Shown here: positions 32,580-40,117 of the stretch, piece after piece
Layout of the letters: each line of letters starts with the position of its first letter
Position numbering within the stretch: the first letter of the stretch is position 1
Assembly (NCBI RefSeq): GCF_900197875.1
Contig: NZ_FZMO01000346.1
Coordinates: 1 to 40,117 of the forward strand
Direction of reading: 5' to 3'
Length of the DNA: 40,117 nucleotides
Origin: Frankia canadensis
GTDB taxonomy: Bacteria; Actinomycetota; Actinomycetes; Frankiales; Frankiaceae
The notes under the pieces: model-generated
What the model was told of the DNA's origin: nothing
The model's input: the letters and a program-made list of their open reading frames with translations, nothing else
Database searches by the model: none
Position numbers and translations under genes: made by a program

Positions 32580-34625
32580 CTAGTACACCCCGCCGTAGTG
32601 GCGGGCCTGCAGGTCCTGGGCCTGGCCGACCCAGTCGTCGGAGAGGATGCGGTCCCCGAAACCGTCGAGCATGCGGGCCAGCCGGGCCACGTCCGTGTCA
32701 CCCATCTCGGCGAGCTGCCCGAAGGTCGTGATGCCCAGCGACCGCAGCCGCGCCTCGATCACCGGGCCGACACCGACGATCTCCTTCAGGTTGTCCCCGG
32801 CGGTGGTACCGGCGTCCAGCAGTCCGTTCCAGCGAGGCGACGGCTCCATGACGACCCGGCCGCCCGCCGCCTGCTCGCCGGTCGCCCCGGCGCGGACCCC
32901 CACCGCCAGCGCGGCGCCCACTCTCGACGACGCGCCGGCCACCGCCGGCGGCCGCTCCTTCGTGGTCACCGCCGGCCGCGCCAGTCTCGTGGTGACGTCG
33001 CCGACCATCGCCTCCCGGGGGCCCTCCAGGAGCGGGTGGCGCCCGAAGCCCGCGTCCGCGATCCCGCCGTCCCCGCGGTCCGCGATCCCATGCCCGGGTT
33101 CGGCGGCGCCAGCGGGCTCGGCCCCACCGTCGGGTCCGCCCGCGCGGACGCCCCCGGTGCCGGGCTCCGCGCCCGCACCGAGCGCCCAGCCGGACCCGGA
33201 GGCAGGCGCGGGCGTGGGAGTGGAGCCAGGGGCCGGCTCGGCGCCGACGACATCCGCGTCGTCGCCGGGACGGGCCGGCGCGGCCGCCCGGGCGATCCCC
33301 GCCGCCCGCGCGGTGGCCACGGCCCGGGCGGAGCCAACGATCTTGGCGTACTCGACGGCCGCGCTGTTCTCGACGTCGGCGGCCGTGTCCTGACCGGCGC
33401 CCGGCTCCAGCTCCGACTCGGACTTCGCGATCCGGTTGAGCAGGCTGATCCGCTCGGCGGCCCACTCGGCCTGGTGCCGGTCGAGACGGGTGGTCATGGT
33501 GGCGACCTGACGCTGGGCGTCCTCCGCCTCGGTGCGGGACATCGCCAGCCGGGAGGAGAACTTGGCCGCCCGCCCCTCCGCCTCGGCGAGCTGACGGCGC
33601 AACGCCTCCGCCGTGCGTACCAGGTCCGCGACATCCGGTCCGGTCTGCGCGTCGATCGAGGGGACGGCCCGGGCGCCCCGGCTCGGGCGGGGGGCCGTCG
33701 CCTGTTCCACCCGGGAACGCAACGCCGACTCGATCTCCTCCACCCGGGCGCTCGCGGTCGCGGCGTGCCGCTCGGCGTCGAAGATCCGCTGCTCGGCCTC
33801 GGCGGCGCGCTGCTCGGCGACGGCGAGACGGGCCGTCAGGTCCGCCTTCTCCAGCGCGGAGTCGTCGCGCTGCCGGTGCAGCAGGGAGACCAGCTCCGCC
33901 ACCGGCTCACCGGGCGCGCGGACCGGCACCGGGATCGGGATCGGCCCGGTGGTGGCCAGCTCCGCGCCGACCGGAACGCTGGCGGCGACCACGCTCTCGG
34001 CCAGGTCCGCACCGGCATAGCCGGCCGGATCGGCGGCCTCGCCCCCATCAGCGGCGCCAACCCGATCAGCGGCGTCGACCTGATCGGGAGCATCGACCTG
34101 ATCGGGAGCATCGGCCCTGGCCGCGGCGACGACCTCGTCCCGATCGGCGTCCCCCGCGTCGGCCTCGACCGCCGCGACGACCTCGACCGCCGCGACGACC
34201 TCGACCGCCGCGACGACCTCGTCCCGATCGGCGTCGCCCGCGTCGGCCTCGTCCCGATCGGCGTCCGCCGCGTCGGGCTCGACCGCGGCGACGACCCGAC
34301 CGGCGTCCGCCGCGGGGTGTTCCACGTCGGCATGCTCCGCCTCGGCGGGCTCGACGGCGGGTCCGGCACCCACCCGGCTGCCGGCGCCGTCCCCGAGATC
34401 GGACCTAACGGCGTCCCGGGCCGCCGGCTCGCCCTCGCCCTCGTCCGGCGGCGCCGGGAGGGGGGCGAGCTCCGGTTCGTCGTCGGCGTGGGGAGGCACC
34501 TGGCCCGCTCGTGCCTCCCGCACCTGCCGGCGCAGCGGGGCGATCAGGAACACCCACGCCAGCGCGGCGCCGATGACCATCGCCACCAGCACGTATGCCA
34601 GGATCTGCCCGGCGAGGTACAGCAT
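32580..34625 (-). CDS. Membrane-anchored coiled-coil protein with C-terminal helix-hairpin-helix domain
   Basis: The 681-residue protein starts at ATG 34625 with AAGGAGG upstream. A membrane helix (about 5-28) is followed by an acidic Ala/Asp/Val-rich region with VVAAVE repeats (about 100-190). A coiled coil (about 240-420) follows, with SALEKADLTARLAVAEQRAA, ALRRQLAEAEGRAAKFSSRL and RHQAEWAAERISLLNR, then an Ala/Gly/Pro-rich spacer. The C-terminal 70 residues read DNLKEIVGVGPVIEARLRSL, GITTFGQLAEMGDTDVARLA: a helix-hairpin-helix of the DUF4332/flap-endonuclease-like sort. Such a domain usually binds DNA or protein without being a nuclease. The layout suggests a tether from membrane to nucleoid or ribosome; inferred only. 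Confidence 0.82.
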   Translation of the reverse strand: MLYLAGQILAYVLVAMVIGAALAWVFLIAPLRRQVREARAGQVPPHADDEPELAPLPAPPDEGEGEPAARDAVRSDLGDGAGSRVGAGPAVEPAEAEHADVEHPAADAGRVVAAVEPDAADADRDEADAGDADRDEVVAAVEVVAAVEVVAAVEADAGDADRDEVVAAARADAPDQVDAPDQVDAADRVGAADGGEAADPAGYAGADLAESVVAASVPVGAELATTGPIPIPVPVRAPGEPVAELVSLLHRQRDDSALEKADLTARLAVAEQRAAEAEQRIFDAERHAATASARVEEIESALRSRVEQATAPRPSRGARAVPSIDAQTGPDVADLVRTAEALRRQLAEAEGRAAKFSSRLAMSRTEAEDAQRQVATMTTRLDRHQAEWAAERISLLNRIAKSESELEPGAGQDTAADVENSAAVEYAKIVGSARAVATARAAGIARAAAPARPGDDADVVGAEPAPGSTPTPAPASGSGWALGAGAEPGTGGVRAGGPDGGAEPAGAAEPGHGIADRGDGGIADAGFGRHPLLEGPREAMVGDVTTRLARPAVTTKERPPAVAGASSRVGAALAVGVRAGATGEQAAGGRVVMEPSPRWNGLLDAGTTAGDNLKEIVGVGPVIEARLRSLGITTFGQLAEMGDTDVARLARMLDGFGDRILSDDWVGQAQDLQARHYGGVY
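34164..34217. repeat. Three 18-bp tandem repeats in the coiled-coil gene
   Basis: CTCGACCGCCGCGACGAC is repeated exactly at 34164, 34182 and 34200, with diverged copies to about 34280. They encode the VVAAVE run of the membrane-anchored protein. Confidence 0.8.
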
Positions 34626-35014
34626 GGGCTGCCAGCCTCCTTACCGCGGTGGGCCGTTCGAGATCCACGCCCGCCCGTCCGTCCGGGGGCGGCATCTCGG
34701 TACGAAGGATGTGGAAGAACGAGCCATCGGCACCGTCCGGGCACAGTCCCGGGCGGCGCCTCACGGCTACCTACGCATTATTCGCAACAGCGAACATCGG
34801 GCGTAACCCGGGGAGGGACAACCGTTGTCCGTCCGTCCCGTCGCGCGTGGAGAAATCGGGAGACGGACACGCCGGGCGACGACCGACACCACCGGAGCGG
34901 AACCGGACAGCCACCGCGGACGCGGTGCGATATCAACATTCCATACTGGATCACCACCGGTCCAGGGGAAAAAACCCACGGGACCGTCAACGGGTGTGGT
35001 CCGTGTCATAACGG
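34626..35014. other. Intergenic region upstream of the coiled-coil gene
   Basis: About 390 bp without a supported gene. It should carry the promoter of the leftward coiled-coil gene. The stretch around 34925-34985 (CAACATTCCATACTGG, GGGGAAAAAACCC) is the least GC-rich part. No palindrome stood out. Confidence 0.4.
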
Positions 35015-35509
35015 TCAGAGCAGGTCGGGTAGCTCCTGGGGGGCGAACCAGAGCAGCTCGAAGCCCTCGACGCTGTCCACCGTGAAGGCGGCGTCGTCGC
35101 CACCGAGATCGGCCTCGACGATCTGGTCGGCCGCCGCGTGGACGGCGGCGAGCACGTCGGCGTCGTCACCGTCGTCGACGTGGATCGCCTCGACGCTCGT
35201 CCACGGCACCGGGAAGTCGACCTCGACGACGCCGCGCCCCAGATCGTCGCGCACCCGCACCTCACCGTCGGCCAGTTCGGCCACGAACACCAGCCGCCGC
35301 CGGGGCGCCGCCGGGTCCGCGTCCAGCAGCCGCAGGCTCGCCCGCGCCGCGTCGTGCAGCACCGCGTATTCCAGCTCCTCCTCGGACTCCGACTGGGCGT
35401 ACCACTCCCGCAACGCGGGGGTCACCGCGAAACCCGTGCCGGCCGGCACCTGCCCGGACTCCCAGACCGATCGCGCGGCGGTGAGCGTGGAGGGCAGGTA
35501 GATGCGCAC
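35015..35509 (-). CDS. DUF6912-like conserved actinobacterial protein
   Basis: The 164-residue protein starts at GTG 35509, with GGGAGA 8 bp upstream. It begins VRIYLPSTLTAARSVWESGQ and continues FAVTPALREWYAQSESEEEL, AVLHDAARASLRLLD and RRRLVFVAELAD, ending with ELLWFAPQELPDLL. This is a conserved single-domain cytoplasmic protein found next to housekeeping genes in many actinobacteria (DUF6912-type); no function is known. It is acidic, without membrane segments. It lies 131 bp after the patatin gene on the same strand. Confidence 0.7.
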   Translation of the reverse strand: MRIYLPSTLTAARSVWESGQVPAGTGFAVTPALREWYAQSESEEELEYAVLHDAARASLRLLDADPAAPRRRLVFVAELADGEVRVRDDLGRGVVEVDFPVPWTSVEAIHVDDGDDADVLAAVHAAADQIVEADLGGDDAAFTVDSVEGFELLWFAPQELPDLL

Positions 35510-35640
35510 GGCATCAGTCTCCCAAGTGCACGCCGGTCGCGTTCGACGAGGGTCCGGCTCCGACCACGGCGCGCCGCCGGGGCGCGTGCCGACCGCTGGT
35601 GGGGTCGGCACGGGCCCGGGTCGCACGCTCGCTCGCGGAC

Positions 35641-36786
35641 TCAACCGGCCAGGTCGAGCCCGACCGAGCGGCCCGTCCGCCCGGTGGACGTCGCGCCTGC
35701 CGGGCCGGCGTCGCCGTCCGCCCCAGGGCCAGCCCCGGCTCCGGACCTGGTCCGAGCGCCACCCGCGTCGACGCCGCTCGCCGGCTGCCCGGTCCGGCTC
35801 GGCGACGGCCGGGTCCGGGGACGCGACCGCGCGCCCGCCCGCAGCGCCGTGACCGTGGTGCGCAGGCTGGTCTCGAACACCTCCGCCCGACGGGTCAGAT
35901 CCATCAGGTTCCCGCCCATGACCTCGAGGTCCTCCGGGCCGGGGCAGAGGACGGTGACCCGGGCGCCGGCCGCCTCGACCTCGGCGACCTCGCGCAGCAG
36001 CCGACGCGTCGCGGCGCGGCGCACCTGGCGCTCGACGCGGGCGACGGCCCCCCGAGGCCGGTCCGAGGCCAACGAGCAGGCCGGCGCCACCACGATGATC
36101 TCGTCGAGCCCAGCGGCGGCGGCCAGATCGACCGACGCCGGCGAACGGGTGCCGCCGTCGACGAACCGCGCTCCGTCCGCCTCGATCGGGGCGTACCAGC
36201 CGGGGATCGCGCAGGAGGCCATCACGGCATCGGGCAGCGACATCCGCGGCGCGTCGGGCGCTCCGAACAGCACCCGGTGTCCGGTGTCGAAGTTCATCGC
36301 CACCACGCGCAGGTCGCCGGGCGCCGGCCAGCCCGACCGGTCCAGGCCCGCGCGCTCCATCGCGGCCGCGACCAGGTCGCCCACCGCGGAGATCTTGCCC
36401 CGGCCCTGCGGCAGGATCGCCGCCAGCGTGACCATCGGCGACGCGTGCCGCGGATGCAGGGCGCTCGCGGTGAGCAGCCGCGGTGAGCCCATCCGCATGC
36501 GCGGCCGGGGCGGCAGGGAGGCACCGAGATCCCGATAGTCGAGGACGGGGTCGCCGGCCTCGTAGATCCCGCGTTCCGAGTTGGCCATCACCTCGACACC
36601 GACACCGAGGCGCAGCAGCGACGCCACCACGGCGCCGGCGGACGTGCCGACCACCACGTCGCTGCTGGCCAGGTCGCGGCCGGTCTCGCTCTCGATCGCA
36701 CGCAGCGCGCCGATCATCCAGGCGGAGCCGAGGACTCCACCGGCACCGAGGACCAGGCCACGACGCACTGCCCGCCTTCTGGACAT
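35641..36786 (-). CDS. Patatin-like phospholipase
   Basis: The start ATG 36786 has GGGAGGTGG just upstream, so the longer frame to 36885 is not needed. The 381-residue protein has a patatin domain in its first 320 residues: the glycine-rich oxyanion segment GLVLGAGGVLGSAW, the nucleophile elbow GTSAG with Ser49, and the catalytic Asp210 in FVDGGTRSP. The serine-aspartate dyad is thus complete. The last 60 residues are Arg/Gly/Ala/Ser-rich and probably disordered. Family members hydrolyse acyl chains from lipids; the substrate here is unknown. Divergent from no gene; bldD lies 228 bp upstream on the same strand. Confidence 0.87.
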   Translation of the reverse strand: MSRRRAVRRGLVLGAGGVLGSAWMIGALRAIESETGRDLASSDVVVGTSAGAVVASLLRLGVGVEVMANSERGIYEAGDPVLDYRDLGASLPPRPRMRMGSPRLLTASALHPRHASPMVTLAAILPQGRGKISAVGDLVAAAMERAGLDRSGWPAPGDLRVVAMNFDTGHRVLFGAPDAPRMSLPDAVMASCAIPGWYAPIEADGARFVDGGTRSPASVDLAAAAGLDEIIVVAPACSLASDRPRGAVARVERQVRRAATRRLLREVAEVEAAGARVTVLCPGPEDLEVMGGNLMDLTRRAEVFETSLRTTVTALRAGARSRPRTRPSPSRTGQPASGVDAGGARTRSGAGAGPGADGDAGPAGATSTGRTGRSVGLDLAG

Positions 36787-37009
36787 CGTCCACCTCCCGG
36801 CACAACGACCGGATGGTGCAGTCCCCTGCGCGGGGGCAGCTGCCGCCCCGGTCCGCCCGCTGTCATGTGGGCCACCCGGTCGCACCTGGCCCGGTCGAGC
36901 CCGAGGCGGGACCTCGCCGCCCGAACTCGACCGGGGATGGGCCAGTCGCAGTCCACGGTCCGCGTTGACCGTACGTCGCCTGCGGCGCGAGACGCGCCCG
37001 GACGGGCCA

Positions 37010-37023
37010 CCGGACTACTCCGG
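37010..37023 (-). terminator. Short hairpin across the bldD stop
   Basis: CCGGA (37010-37014) and TCCGG (37019-37023) flank a 4-nt loop holding the TAG stop of bldD. Short and GC-rich, so weak evidence for termination. Confidence 0.25.
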
Positions 37024-37515
37024 CGGTTCCTCGCTTTCCTCGGCGAAACTCGTCTCCAGCACGCCCCAGTTCCGCAGCCGCTCGGCGAACTCCTGCGGTG
37101 TGGTGTCGTGCAGCAGGGCGAGGGCGCGCACGTCGCCGTCGCGGATCGACAGGACGCGCCCCGCGTAGTCGTCGCGCTGGCGCTGGATCTGCGCCACCCA
37201 GCGGCGCACCAGCGCGGACGAGTCGGGCGGGGCCTCGCTGAGCTTCTCCAGGTTGAGCACCGTGCGCGGACGGCGCTCCCGCGGCGGCAGCTGATCCTCA
37301 CTGGGCAACAGCGCGGACACCGGAACCCCGTAGAAGCCAGCGAGCTCGGAGAGCTGATGCACACTGATCATGCGGTCACCGCGCTCGTAGGAGCCGACCG
37401 CGGCGGTCTTCCACCGACCGCGCGACTTCTGCTCCACTCCCTGCAGCGACAGGCCCTGCTGTATCCGAATCGCTCGCAGGCGGGCGCCCACCGCCTTCGC
37501 GTACTCCCGGCTCAC
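37015..37515 (-). CDS. bldD: Developmental regulator BldD (c-di-GMP-binding repressor)
   Basis: The 166-residue protein starts at GTG 37515 as SREYAKAVGARLRAIRIQQG. The N-terminal HTH domain (about 1-78) reads GLSLQGVEQKSRGRWKTAAV and GSYERGD, close to Streptomyces BldD. The C-terminal domain carries the c-di-GMP signature R-x-D, eight residues, R-x-x-D: Arg114 and Asp116, then Arg125 and Asp128, with the same numbering as S. coelicolor BldD. BldD dimerises on tetrameric c-di-GMP and represses sporulation genes in vegetative growth. The full motif implies ligand control here too. The gene is flanked by the Tad locus and a PAS protein; whether they are its targets is unknown. Confidence 0.92.
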   Translation of the reverse strand: MSREYAKAVGARLRAIRIQQGLSLQGVEQKSRGRWKTAAVGSYERGDRMISVHQLSELAGFYGVPVSALLPSEDQLPPRERRPRTVLNLEKLSEAPPDSSALVRRWVAQIQRQRDDYAGRVLSIRDGDVRALALLHDTTPQEFAERLRNWGVLETSFAEESEEPPE

Positions 37516-38045
37516 CCGACACACCCCCAGCCGTCTCGCCCGAGCATCCCCCTGCCGTCCAGATCGCGGGTCGCGATCGCGGCCACGATCCGACAGGCAC
37601 TCCTGGGCATGCCCACACTAACGTAACGTTGCCGAAAGGGAACGGACACACAAACACACCACATGTCACTCTCTGCGGTGTGCGAGCGCCGCCACCCGGC
37701 CTTCCACTTCCCAGCGCGTCGGATCAATGACGGCAATGGCCTGATCGCATCCGATGGAAAGCGATTGGTAAGATCTCCTTCACTTCCCAGCCGAGACCGT
37801 TCCACACAGCGATGCCCACGAATCGCTCGCTGTAACCGTGACCGCTACCCGGGCGCCACAGGACGGACACGAATTGTCACGGTTATGCCGTAGGCGTAAC
37901 CGTGAGTTGCCATTGCACCTGCCGCGCCTCGGCATCTCACACACGAAGAGTGAGAGTGTGGCGTAGGCGGCTGCGCGGCACGGCCGGACGCCGCCGGCAT
38001 GGGCGCCGCGGCCCTCGGCCGTCCGTCCCCTGCCCGGAGCCGGGA
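37516..38045. other. Gene-free region upstream of bldD
   Basis: About 530 bp between the bldD start and the tadZ stop, with lower GC than the surroundings. It should contain the bldD promoter and regulatory sites. A copy of TAACCGTGA occurs at 37833-37841 and again inside the hairpin at 37897-37905. Open frames here lack family signatures. Confidence 0.5.
37877..37905. terminator. Strong 13-bp hairpin between tadZ and bldD
   Basis: Arms TCACGGTTATGCC (37877-37889) and GGCGTAACCGTGA (37893-37905) pair over 13 bp with one G-U type mismatch and a 3-nt loop. It lies 140 bp beyond the tadZ stop. It may end the cpaB-tadZ transcript or serve as an operator for bldD; there is no T-run. Confidence 0.5.
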
Positions 38046-39383
38046 TCAGCGGGTCTGTCGGCGGAAGGCGCCCCGGCGGCGGGGAGCCGCCGGGCGACCG
38101 GCGAGCCGCCCGGCGAGCTCCCGGATGGCCAGCCGGGCCGGTGAGGTCGGTGCGATGTCCCGCAGTAGCTGGCCGGCGACCTGGGCGGCGTCCAGCCCGG
38201 CGAGGTCGTAGGGCACCAGCGCGACCGGCTCCGTCCCGGTGTGGCGCAGGATCGCGCGGCTCACCTCGCGGGACGGGTCGCCGCCGACCACTGATGCCCG
38301 CAGCCGGTTGACCACCACCAGCGGGTCCGCCGCCGGCACCGCCTCCCGCAGATCCGCAAGGCCTCGGACAAACCGAACCAGCCCCACCGGCTCGGCCGAG
38401 GCGACGGCGAGCACCACGTCCGCCGCCTCCAGGACCGCGAGCGTCGCCCCGTTGCGCCGCGGCGCCGCAGTGTCGAAGGACAGCTCCTCGTCCGTCTCCA
38501 GACAGAAGCCGCAGTCCACGACGACGAACGTCGCCAGTCGCCGGGCCAGCGAGAGCACCGTCTCGATGGAGGCCGGCCGCAGCTCCGGCCAGCGGGAGGG
38601 CCGGGAGATCCCCGGCAGCACCCGCAGCCCGTCACCGAGGTCACGGCAGAGCATCGCGAGCCGGGGAACGTCGAGCAGGCCCTGATTGGCGGACCGCGCC
38701 GCGGCGGCCAGGCCCGGCGCCTCCTCCAGCAGGCCGACGAGCTGGCCGACCGCGCCACCGTAGGAGTCCGCGTCCACCAGCAGCGTGGCGGCGCCGAGCG
38801 CGGCGATCTCGGCGGCGAGGCACAGCGCGAGCGTGGTGCGCCCCGGCGCGCCCGCCGGGCCCCAGACCGCGACCACCCGGCCGCTGCCGGCCTCGGCCAC
38901 GCCCATCGGGTCGGCGCCGGCACCGACCGGGGCGAGCTGGCCGAACCCGGGCAGCGCCTCGCTGTACGAGCCGGTGAACGCGCCGGTGCCCCAGGTGGCG
39001 GCGGGCACGGCGTTCGATACCAGGGCCCGGGACGCCTCGACCACCGCGCCGGCGACGACCTCCGCGGTGGCGTCCGCCGGGATAACCGCCGCGACGCCGA
39101 GCTGACGCAGCCGGCGATCGGCATCCTCGTCGCCCGGGGCGATCAGACCGACGACCGCGATGCCGGCCATCGCGAGCCTGGTCAGCGCGTCGCGGTCGAG
39201 GCGGCGCAGGTCGGCCGACAGCAGCGCGGCCCGCGCCGCGCCGGTCGTCGCCGCCGCCAGCAGGTCCGGCAGGTCGACACACCGGCGGACCACGGTGACA
39301 CCGAGATCACGTCGGTCGAAGGCCGACACCAGGCCGGCCTCGACGTCCGAGTCGGTCACCGCGGTCAGGATCGGCAGGCTCAC
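38046..39383 (-). CDS. tadZ: TadZ/CpaE-type ParA-like localisation ATPase
   Basis: The 445-residue protein starts at GTG 39383, overlapping the cpaB stop as GTGA. An N-terminal receiver-like domain (about 1-120) carries DRRDLGVTVVRRCVDL and VVGLIAPGDED but lacks a clear phospho-acceptor set. A MinD/ParA-type ATPase domain follows, with an atypical Walker A GPAGAPGRTTLALCLA (Arg in place of Lys), then LLVDADSYGGAVGQ and VVVDCGFCLE. The altered P-loop is usual for actinobacterial TadZ relatives. TadZ places the Tad machinery at a cell pole. Partner of cpaB upstream; the rest of the Tad genes lie 8 kb away. Confidence 0.87.
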   Translation of the reverse strand: MSLPILTAVTDSDVEAGLVSAFDRRDLGVTVVRRCVDLPDLLAAATTGAARAALLSADLRRLDRDALTRLAMAGIAVVGLIAPGDEDADRRLRQLGVAAVIPADATAEVVAGAVVEASRALVSNAVPAATWGTGAFTGSYSEALPGFGQLAPVGAGADPMGVAEAGSGRVVAVWGPAGAPGRTTLALCLAAEIAALGAATLLVDADSYGGAVGQLVGLLEEAPGLAAAARSANQGLLDVPRLAMLCRDLGDGLRVLPGISRPSRWPELRPASIETVLSLARRLATFVVVDCGFCLETDEELSFDTAAPRRNGATLAVLEAADVVLAVASAEPVGLVRFVRGLADLREAVPAADPLVVVNRLRASVVGGDPSREVSRAILRHTGTEPVALVPYDLAGLDAAQVAGQLLRDIAPTSPARLAIRELAGRLAGRPAAPRRRGAFRRQTR

Positions 39384-40117
39384 CGGCCGTACCCCGCCAC
39401 GGCGGTCGGCCCGGTCGCGCCGACACCACCACGGGAGTCCCGCTCGAGCTTCACGACGTCGACGCGCTCACTCTGCGACGCCGCCACCGCCTGGATCGCG
39501 CTGTCGACCGGGACCCGCAACGTCAGCGAACGGTCCCCGCTGGCGAGCTTCTCCAGGCTGACGAACTCGACGTCGTGCAGCACCAGGGACTCCCCGCCTG
39601 CGCCCGCGGCCGGGGCGGGCTGGTTCTGACCGCCGCCCTGGGTGGCGCCGGTCGTGCCGCCGGAATCCTGCGCGGCCCCACCGGGCTGGAAGACGTAGAC
39701 GTCCACGTGGTCGCCGGGCTCCAGCTCGGGCAGCCGGCCCGCCTTGACGATGACGGGCACCAGCCGGGTGGCCTGCGTGTTGCGCCCGGCGAAGTCGGCG
39801 CCGCTGACCAGCTCGCCGGCGTTGACGGGCCGCGCGAGGGTCGCCCCGGTGAGATCACGCAGCCGGGCGCCCGGGTAGTAGCGGTCGGCGGTGCCCGCGT
39901 CGAGGCGGGCAAGCACGGTGCTCAGGTCGCCATCGACGATGACGTGACCGGCCGGCAGGTCGCCGCGGGCCACCACCCACTGGCGCGTCGAGTCCGCCGA
40001 CGCGAACAGCCGCGCGCCCACGACCACCGAGACGAGCACGAGCAGCACGCCGATGAGCAGCCGCGAGTCGCGCCATCGTCGCCGGGTGAGCCGGCGGGCG
40101 GGCGGGGACCCCGGGGG
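39380..40117 (-). CDS. cpaB: CpaB/RcpC-type Flp pilus protein (5' end outside window)
   Basis: The frame is open to the window edge, so the N-terminus is missing or begins within a few residues beyond it. A basic stretch and membrane helix (SRLLIGVLLVLVSVVVGARL) precede an SAF domain with QWVVARGDLPAGHVIVDGDL and PGARLRDLTGATLARPVNAG. A second domain has VPVIVKAGRLPELEPGDHVD, then a Gly/Gln/Thr-rich insertion. CpaB/RcpC proteins sit in the envelope and help pilus assembly, probably near the secretin or cell wall. Translationally coupled to tadZ. Confidence 0.87.
   Translation of the reverse strand, partial: PPGSPPARRLTRRRWRDSRLLIGVLLVLVSVVVGARLFASADSTRQWVVARGDLPAGHVIVDGDLSTVLARLDAGTADRYYPGARLRDLTGATLARPVNAGELVSGADFAGRNTQATRLVPVIVKAGRLPELEPGDHVDVYVFQPGGAAQDSGGTTGATQGGGQNQPAPAAGAGGESLVLHDVEFVSLEKLASGDRSLTLRVPVDSAIQAVAASQSERVDVVKLERDSRGGVGATGPTAVAGYGR

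Noticed and set aside
32517-35501. Long plus-strand open frame opposite the coiled-coil gene
   Set aside because: Antisense to a gene with membrane helix, coiled coil and helix-hairpin-helix; its repeats mirror the 18-bp DNA repeats of that gene.

Overview
The window is very GC-rich DNA (well above 65% G+C by eye) with GTG starts, tight GTGA/ATGA-type stop-start overlaps and strong AGGAGG-like ribosome sites. It carries BldD, DrrAB-type ABC genes, an actinobacterial Flp/Tad set and STAND or kinase proteins joined to WD40 propellers. Together these point to a filamentous actinobacterium, most likely Frankia or a close relative. The genus is an inference from gene style, not a database match.

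Bases 1 to about 16,100 are accessory and visibly eroded. Intact genes are an AbrB-type membrane transporter, three paralogous COG4705-type membrane proteins, an OmpR/histidine-kinase pair lying between two of them, a NodB-type lipoprotein and a DrrB-type permease. A second two-component system runs into a TAXI substrate-binding protein with no TRAP permease in view, and its kinase is frameshifted. Between these lie remnants: a cut-off ybaB, a receiver-domain stub, a PadR N-terminus joined to an FtsX C-terminus by deletion, a glycosyltransferase C-terminus, a PAP2 phosphatase with an in-frame stop, and an FtsX tail abutting a DrrA gene that has lost its P-loop glycines.

Bases about 16,400 to 25,000 hold signalling and conflict-type genes. 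These are a transmembrane Ser/Thr kinase with a seven-blade WD40 propeller, a secreted VanY-type peptidase, a small helix-turn-helix protein, and a 1,374-residue TIR / nSTAND1 NTPase / transmembrane / WD40 protein preceded by a lipoprotein. The last three genes are on the same strand and could form one unit.

Bases about 25,250 to 40,117 carry a Flp/Tad pilus locus split in two: tadA-tadB-tadC-flp-tadE-tadE at 25.3-30.2 kb and cpaB-tadZ at 38.0-40.1 kb, all on the minus strand. Between them are a two-PAS protein with a striking five-residue repeat, a membrane-anchored coiled-coil protein ending in a helix-hairpin-helix domain, a DUF6912-like protein, a patatin-like lipase and bldD with an intact c-di-GMP-binding signature. 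No tRNA, rRNA, CRISPR array or complete insertion sequence was seen.

The best candidates for something undescribed are the COG4705 trio around its two-component system (each protein has four membrane repeats ending in an aspartate), and the lipoprotein + TIR-STAND-WD40 + stand-alone HTH group.
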